From: Flavobacteriaceae bacterium
Lineage (GTDB): Bacteria; Bacteroidota; Bacteroidia; Flavobacteriales; Flavobacteriaceae
Assembly: GCA_015490835.1 (NCBI GenBank)
Contig: WFXA01000256.1
Span: 1-33,298, forward strand
Direction of reading: 5' to 3'
Length of the DNA: 33,298 nucleotides
In this document: positions 28,049 to 33,298 of the stretch, piece after piece
How positions within the stretch are numbered: the stretch's first letter is position 1
Layout of the letters: every line of letters starts with the position of its first letter
Program-made: the position numbers and the translations under genes
The notes under the pieces: generated by a model
What the model was told of the DNA's origin: nothing
What the model saw: the letters and a program-made list of their open reading frames with translations, nothing else
The model's database searches: none

Positions 28049-28129
28049 TAAAAACCTTACTAAAAGTAAGGAAAACCATACAATCAGCTGTAAATCAAAA
28101 TTTTAACACAAAAAATTTGCAGAGTCTCA

Positions 28130-28141
28130 TTTTTTTTTTTT
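28130..28141 (+). repeat. 12-T homopolymer tract
   Basis: Direct read of an uninterrupted run of T. Confidence 0.9.
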
Positions 28142-28258
28142 ACAGCTTAGCCCTCAACTCCCCGCAAAAGTAAAAATGCTTGCAAGCCATTTTGCAGTAC
28201 CGGTTGTAACTGTTACTGCGACAAGAATTGTATTGTTTAATTTTAAAAATTAGAATTT

Positions 28259-29383
28259 ATGAAAACTTTAAAAATTAAAATTAGTATTTTAGTATTGCTT
28301 TTAGTTACTTTACTATCGTGTAATAAAGATAATGAAATAATTAATAATGAAAACTCTTTATCCGATGCAATAAAAGTAATTCATTAAAATGATCCTATTG
28401 GAAGGTCAACATCATCTCAAATGTTGTCTTTTCCAGACATTCATTCTTTTAGACAGACAATTGAAAATTTAAAGAGTAGTATGGAGAATAGTGACAATGA
28501 TTTTTTATCTAGATGTCCAAGCTTAGATAGTGATGATTTAGCTCAAAAAGAAAATGAGGTAGGTTTTGATTATTATCAGCCAATTACGGATTATTTAAGT
28601 AATCTGGGATTTACAGAATCTCTTTATTATGTTTTTAAAAATAAAAATGATATTTGGCTAAATAATACCGAGTTAGATGCTCAAGCTGACCCAATATTAA
28701 ATGAGGATTTTTATTCATTAGATGAGGAAGAAATGGCTTTATTAAATCCTGATGGTGTTGTTAAAATAGGTCAATCTATTTATAAAGTATTAAATGGAGG
28801 AGAAATTGAGATTACAGATGGAGATATTGCAACTTTATCTGACTATACCCAATATAGGTTTTGTGACCCAATAGGAGGAATACCTATAAAGAGTAATGTT
28901 AAAATTAGCTGTAATGGCAACAACGGAGGCGGAGGCGGAGGAACAAACAATAATAGTGGTGGAGGAAACAGTAATAATTGTTTCTCTAATGAAATTGAAG
29001 TTACTTGGTGGAACATAGCAAGTGATAAAAGATTAAGAGGTAAAATAAAAGTTGTTTTTAGCAATTTATGGGGCTCAAAAATTAAAGCTAAAACGAGATA
29101 TTATAAAAAAGGGTTTTTGGGTGTTTGGTATAATAGAAGAGCTAATATCACAGCGGCATTAGATGGCGATTGCGATATATACCCAGATAGTGAATGTGGA
29201 GATAACAATTGGCATTTTGATAAAAATGTTGATTTTAAATATGAGCACAATAAATACGTTGCAAAATATAAAATGGATTTAAGTGTACAACAAACACCAC
29301 CACAACAATTTTTAATACAGGACTATAAAATTACCGGATTTCATAAAAGAGATAATTTTGAAAGAAGTCATACCTTACAATAG
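28259..29383 (+). pseudogene. Lipoprotein gene interrupted by an in-frame TAA (28385-28387)
   Basis: ATG 28259: MKTLKIKISILVLLLVTLLSCNKDNEIINNENSLSDAIKVIH*NDPIGRSTSSQMLSFPDIHSFRQ..., continuing in the same frame into the 28421-29383 ORF. The signal peptide and lipobox are upstream of the stop. Confidence 0.8.
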
Positions 29384-29384
29384 T

Positions 29385-30185
29385 ATGGTTAAAACTAATA
29401 ATATAACACATTTAAAAACAGCTATCGGTTTATTACTGATAGTTGTTTTTACTCAATCTTCTTTTTCACAAGAAAGCAACACAGCGTTTTTAAAAGATTA
29501 CTTTCTTGTAGGAGGATTTACGCAATACACCCACAATTTTAATTACAGTTTGTTTTTAGAAGACCCCACGGTAAACTTAGAGTTTTTACCTTATAAAACA
29601 CTTCAATTCGGAGTGCTAATTAATGTTTATCAAACCAAACGGTTTAATTTTAAAACAGGACTTATTTTTAAACCTCGTACTAATGTTAAGCGAATTGTTT
29701 TTACCGCTGCACAAACGGGATTAGATTATGACTTGGAACTAAACACCTTGGGTTCGGGTGGTTTAAAGCTAAAAGAGTTTCCTATGATGGCAGAATATAT
29801 TGTTCCCATCTCAAAAAAAATAAAATGGAGTGTTACTCCCGGTTTTTCTATAAATTGGATGAAAGATTACGGTGGAGGAGAAGGTGATATAATAAATGGT
29901 GCCGGAGTTTTTGTGTTTTATGATGACCTTTCTAATAAACCTTTCTTTTTTGATATTCATATAGGTACCGGTTTTTATTTTTTACTCAACCCTTTTTTGC
30001 TGCAAATAGGCTTTAGATATAGTAAAAGTTTAACACCGGTTGAAACCGGAGAGATACTGGTGGATAATTTTCAAACCGTACCGAACAGTTCAACCGGAAA
30101 AATGAAAGAATCGGGCGATTATTATGGAATTTCGTTGGCTGTTTTTATCAAGAAAAGAAACAAGAAAAGAAAAAAGAAACAATAA
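29385..30185 (+). CDS. Outer membrane beta-barrel (porin-like) protein
   Basis: Signal peptide ending SSFSQ; FKTGLIFKPRTNVK, GTGFYFLLNPFLLQIGFRYSKSL; very basic C-terminal tail KKRNKKRKKKQ. Confidence 0.75.
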   Translation: MVKTNNITHLKTAIGLLLIVVFTQSSFSQESNTAFLKDYFLVGGFTQYTHNFNYSLFLEDPTVNLEFLPYKTLQFGVLINVYQTKRFNFKTGLIFKPRTNVKRIVFTAAQTGLDYDLELNTLGSGGLKLKEFPMMAEYIVPISKKIKWSVTPGFSINWMKDYGGGEGDIINGAGVFVFYDDLSNKPFFFDIHIGTGFYFLLNPFLLQIGFRYSKSLTPVETGEILVDNFQTVPNSSTGKMKESGDYYGISLAVFIKKRNKKRKKKQ

Positions 30186-30200
30186 CTAAAAACGACTATT

Positions 30201-31142
30201 ATGAAAAAAATTATTTTAACCCTGGTTTTTTTATGTTTTGTCTTTGTTGGTGTTCAAGCCCAATACACATCAATACCCGACAACGAATTTGAACAAGCAC
30301 TTATCGATTTAGGTTTGGATGATGTGATAGACGGGCAAGTGCTTACATCCAATATTAATACTGTTACAGAGCTTGATCTTTGGGGTTATAGTATTCAAGA
30401 CCTTACCGGAATTCAAGATTTTACAGCTTTGCAAATTTTAGATTGCTCCGATAACTATTTAACAGCATTAGATGTTTCTGCAAACACTCAATTGTTTTAT
30501 TTGGTTTGCGGTTATAACTTATTAACTGAGATAGATGTTTCAAACAACCCGAATTTGGTAGGCTTGTTGGTAGATGGCAACCCGATAACAGAGCTTGATA
30601 TTTCAAATAATTTATCCATTTTTCAATTATGGTGCGATTTTACTTCTATTTCTGCATTAGACCTTAGTAACCATACTTCGTTGCAAGAGTTGTATTGTGG
30701 AGATAACAATTCGTTAACCGAGTTAAATTTAAAAAACGGCACCAATAACCAAATTATAGAATTAGATGCCACCGGTACACCCAATTTAAACTGTATTCAG
30801 GTAGATGATGAAGTAGCTGCAAATAACGGAGATTTCCCGTATTCATATTGGGAAGTTGATGGGCAAGTCATTTATGCCGAAGATTGCACCTTAGGTGTTG
30901 AAGATAGAGTGCTTTTTTCTATTTCGATTTTTCCCAATCCCGCAACCAAGGTTTTGCAAATAAACAACCCCATTAATGTGGTGATAAAACAGGTACAAGT
31001 GTATAATTTATTAGGCAAAGAAGTTTTGCAAGTGCAGGGCAATAACAACACGATAAATGTTTCCGGTTTACTACCCGGTGTTTACTTTGTAAAACTAATA
31101 ACGCAAGAGGGTGTTAGGAGTTTTAAGATGGTGAAGGAGTAA
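30201..31142 (+). CDS. Leucine-rich-repeat secreted protein with T9SS type A sorting domain
   Basis: Signal peptide, LRRs (LTEIDVSNNPNLVGLLVDGNPITELDISNN), C-terminal SISIFPNPATKVLQI...VQVYNLLGKEVLQ...LLPGVYFVKLITQEGVRSFKMVKE. Confidence 0.93.
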   Translation: MKKIILTLVFLCFVFVGVQAQYTSIPDNEFEQALIDLGLDDVIDGQVLTSNINTVTELDLWGYSIQDLTGIQDFTALQILDCSDNYLTALDVSANTQLFYLVCGYNLLTEIDVSNNPNLVGLLVDGNPITELDISNNLSIFQLWCDFTSISALDLSNHTSLQELYCGDNNSLTELNLKNGTNNQIIELDATGTPNLNCIQVDDEVAANNGDFPYSYWEVDGQVIYAEDCTLGVEDRVLFSISIFPNPATKVLQINNPINVVIKQVQVYNLLGKEVLQVQGNNNTINVSGLLPGVYFVKLITQEGVRSFKMVKE

Positions 31143-31155
31143 GCGGCTTTATTGC

Positions 31156-32172
31156 TTACAAACTCTTAAACTGATCTAAAAACCTTACATCGTTTTCGCT
31201 TAGTAAACGAATATCTGAAATTTGATGCAATAACAAAGCAATACGGTCTATTCCCATTCCAAAAGCAAAACCAGAGTATTCTTTGGGGTCTATGTTGCAA
31301 TTTTCCAACACATTGGGGTCTACCATACCGCATCCCATAATTTCTAACCATCCGGTACCTTTGGTCATTTTGTAGTCGGTTTCGGTTTCCAATCCCCAAT
31401 ACACATCTACTTCGGCACTTGGTTCGGTAAACGGAAAGTAAGAGGGGCGCAATCTAATTTTAGATTTCCCGAATAACTCGGTGGTAAAGTATTCTAATGT
31501 TTGTTTTAAATCGGCAAAACTTACATCTTTATCAATATACAATCCTTCTACTTGGTGAAAAAAGCAATGCGAACGAGCCGATATAGCTTCGTTTCGATAC
31601 ACTCTTCCGGGCGAAATGGTACGAATGGGCGGTTTATGGGTTTCCATATACCGTACTTGTACCGAGGAGGTGTGTGTGCGTAATAAAATATCGGGGTTGG
31701 TTTGTATAAAAAAGGTGTCTTGCATATCTCGTGCCGGGTGGTATTCAGGCAAGTTTAATGCAGTAAAATTATGCCAATCGTCTTCTATCTCGGGTCCTTC
31801 GGAAATGGTAAACCCGATGCGCGAAAAAATCTCGATAATATTATTTTTAACTATAGAAATAGGATGTCTGGAGCCCAATTCTATGGGTTCACCGGGGCGG
31901 GATAAATCGCCGTATTTTCCAACTACATCACCATTGTTTTGCAACGATTCTTTTAAAGTGTTAACCTTTTCTTGTGTTTTGTTTTTAAGGGTGTTAATGG
32001 CTTGACCTACTTCCTTTTTTTGCTCGTTAGGTACAGTTTTAAAATCGGAAAAAAGTAGGTTTAACAATCCTTTTTTACCAAGGTATTTAATTCTAAAAGC
32101 TTCTATTTCTTCTAAAGTATTAGCAGTAAAAGCTTCAACATCAGCAATATGTTTGTGTATGGTATCTATCAT
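31156..32172 (-). CDS. pheS: Phenylalanyl-tRNA synthetase alpha subunit
   Basis: GSRHPISIVKNNIIEIFSRIGFTISEGPEIEDDWHNFTALNLPEYHPARDMQDTFFI, GFAFGMGIDRIALLLHQISDIRLLSENDVRFLDQF. Confidence 0.97.
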   Translation of the reverse strand: MIDTIHKHIADVEAFTANTLEEIEAFRIKYLGKKGLLNLLFSDFKTVPNEQKKEVGQAINTLKNKTQEKVNTLKESLQNNGDVVGKYGDLSRPGEPIELGSRHPISIVKNNIIEIFSRIGFTISEGPEIEDDWHNFTALNLPEYHPARDMQDTFFIQTNPDILLRTHTSSVQVRYMETHKPPIRTISPGRVYRNEAISARSHCFFHQVEGLYIDKDVSFADLKQTLEYFTTELFGKSKIRLRPSYFPFTEPSAEVDVYWGLETETDYKMTKGTGWLEIMGCGMVDPNVLENCNIDPKEYSGFAFGMGIDRIALLLHQISDIRLLSENDVRFLDQFKSL

Positions 32173-32191
32173 TTTATTAAATAATGAACGG

Positions 32192-32199
32192 CAAAATTA
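32192..32199 (-). promoter_or_regulatory. -7 element of pheS
   Basis: TAATTTTG on the minus strand. Confidence 0.5.
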
Positions 32200-32249
32200 C
32201 GGTTTTAGAATGGGCGAAACAACTGTTTTGAAATGAAATTAATCAGAGA

Positions 32250-32606
32250 CTAATCAACCACCCCATTTTCTAAAAAATACTGTACAATAGCTTCTTTCAT
32301 TAATACACTTTGTTCGCCGGGTTTAAGCGGCGGTAATTTTTCGACCAAAGTGTAATGTGGCCAGCCGTCGGCATCTATATATTCAAATTTATAATACCCA
32401 AAGGGTTCTAAAAGCCTGCAAATAGCAATGTGCATTAAGTTTATTTTATCGTCTTTATTAAATTTTTTCGCAACCTTTCCCAGTTCTTGTATTCCAATAA
32501 GATAAATAATGGCATCTAACTCAAGGGTTTCGCCGTCGGTAAATTTTTTGCTTAACAACGAAACGATTTCATCCCATCGATTTTTTAATTGTATGTCTAA
32601 TGCCAT
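32250..32606 (-). CDS. Conserved hypothetical protein
   Basis: 118 aa, upstream TATCTTTG -7 element (complement of 32627-32634); ordered composition (ADGWPHYTLVEKLPPLKPGEQSVLMKEAIVQYFLENGVVD). Confidence 0.8.
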   Translation of the reverse strand: MALDIQLKNRWDEIVSLLSKKFTDGETLELDAIIYLIGIQELGKVAKKFNKDDKINLMHIAICRLLEPFGYYKFEYIDADGWPHYTLVEKLPPLKPGEQSVLMKEAIVQYFLENGVVD

Positions 32607-32681
32607 TTTCGGTTCTGATTAAAAAACAAAGATACTTTAGTTTTGTTATCTTTACCAATAATTAACTACACATTTTAAAGT

Positions 32682-33227
32682 ATGGTTTTAGCTGATATTG
32701 TTATTGGAATATTATTGTTATTAGGATTTTACAAGGGTTTTAAAAAAGGATTGCTGTTGTCTATAGCCTCTTTAGTTGGAGTTGTTTTTGGTGTATATGG
32801 AGCGATTTACTTTTCGGGATATGTTGCCCAATGGTTGGCAAACCGCTTTAGTTGGGGAGTACAACTAACACAATTGGTAGCTTTTGCCATTACTTTTCTA
32901 GCAATTATTTATACCGTTTCGTTACTGGGTAAGTTTTTAACCAGAGTAGCCGATTTTGCCTTTCTTGGAATTTTTAATAAATTGTTTGGTGGTGCACTTT
33001 ATACGTTAATTGTTGCCTTTTTAATAAGTGTGTTTTTTATGTTTGCCGGTTCGTTTGAAGCATACGGTTACGGAATTTCTAAAGAAACAAAAGAACAATC
33101 TGTTTTATATCTTCCGGTTGCTTCATTGGCTCCAATGGTTTTACCTGCAATTATCGAGAATGTGAAAAAGGTTAAGGAACAAAAAAGCTTCCGGACTAAT
33201 AAGAAGACAAACGATACGTTGCAATAA
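32682..33227 (+). CDS. CvpA family membrane protein
   Basis: VLADIVIGILLLLGFYKGFKKGLLLSIASLVGVVFGVYGAIYFSGYVA, FGGALYTLIVAFLIS. Confidence 0.88.
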   Translation: MVLADIVIGILLLLGFYKGFKKGLLLSIASLVGVVFGVYGAIYFSGYVAQWLANRFSWGVQLTQLVAFAITFLAIIYTVSLLGKFLTRVADFAFLGIFNKLFGGALYTLIVAFLISVFFMFAGSFEAYGYGISKETKEQSVLYLPVASLAPMVLPAIIENVKKVKEQKSFRTNKKTNDTLQ

Positions 33228-33298
33228 AATTTTCCCAACTCAAAATAGGTAGAATTGAAAAATTGTTATAAATTTGTCATGTATCGACAAGTCAAAAA

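Noticed and set aside
28843-29064. Proline/leucine-rich minus ORF (FPPPLLLFVPPPPPPLLPLQ)
   Set aside because: Antisense of the Gly/Asn-rich linker of the interrupted lipoprotein.
31616-32005. 129-aa plus-strand ORF
   Set aside because: Antisense to pheS, which is unambiguous.
1-33298. Search for CRISPR arrays, transposases, toxin-antitoxin or defence genes
   Set aside because: No regularly spaced direct repeats and no recognisable transposase, Cas, toxin-antitoxin or restriction genes among the ORFs.

Overview
AT-rich chromosomal window from a Bacteroidetes genome, most likely Flavobacteriaceae. This is judged from TAnnTTTG-type promoter elements, a T9SS C-terminal sorting domain, DUF2202, and the gene families present. 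Contents in order: the 5' part of a secreted HYR-domain protein (minus, runs off the left edge); cydAB; a ferritin-like DUF2202 lipoprotein; and a long TetR-headed efflux operon at about 4.4-13.25 kb. That operon encodes TetR, a TolC-like OMF, an HlyD-like MFP, a cupin, a lipoprotein c-type cytochrome, a small lipoprotein, a 4-TM protein, two ABC ATPases and two ABC-2 permeases (YbhGFSR-like). It is followed by a convergent two-component system, a retropepsin-like protease, tatD-ansA, tRNA-Ser(GGA), exbB-TM-exbD-exbD, a PorT-like beta-barrel, a PAP2-like membrane protein, rpoN, asnS, a nucleotidyltransferase/B12-radical-SAM pair, a lipoprotein gene broken by an in-frame stop, a beta-barrel protein, an LRR/T9SS protein, pheS, a hypothetical gene and a CvpA-like gene. 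The most notable signals are: (1) a 29-bp double-palindrome operator found in inverted orientation upstream of both the DUF2202 gene and tetR (26/29 identical); (2) a redox/metal-looking accessory block (cupin, cytochrome c with a Gly/Lys/Met tail, Cys/His lipoprotein, 4-TM protein) translationally coupled inside an ABC-2 efflux operon; (3) a nonsense codon separating a lipoprotein signal peptide from its body; (4) a start-less Cys-rich micro-ORF next to a 12-T tract. No CRISPR array, transposase or integrase was seen.
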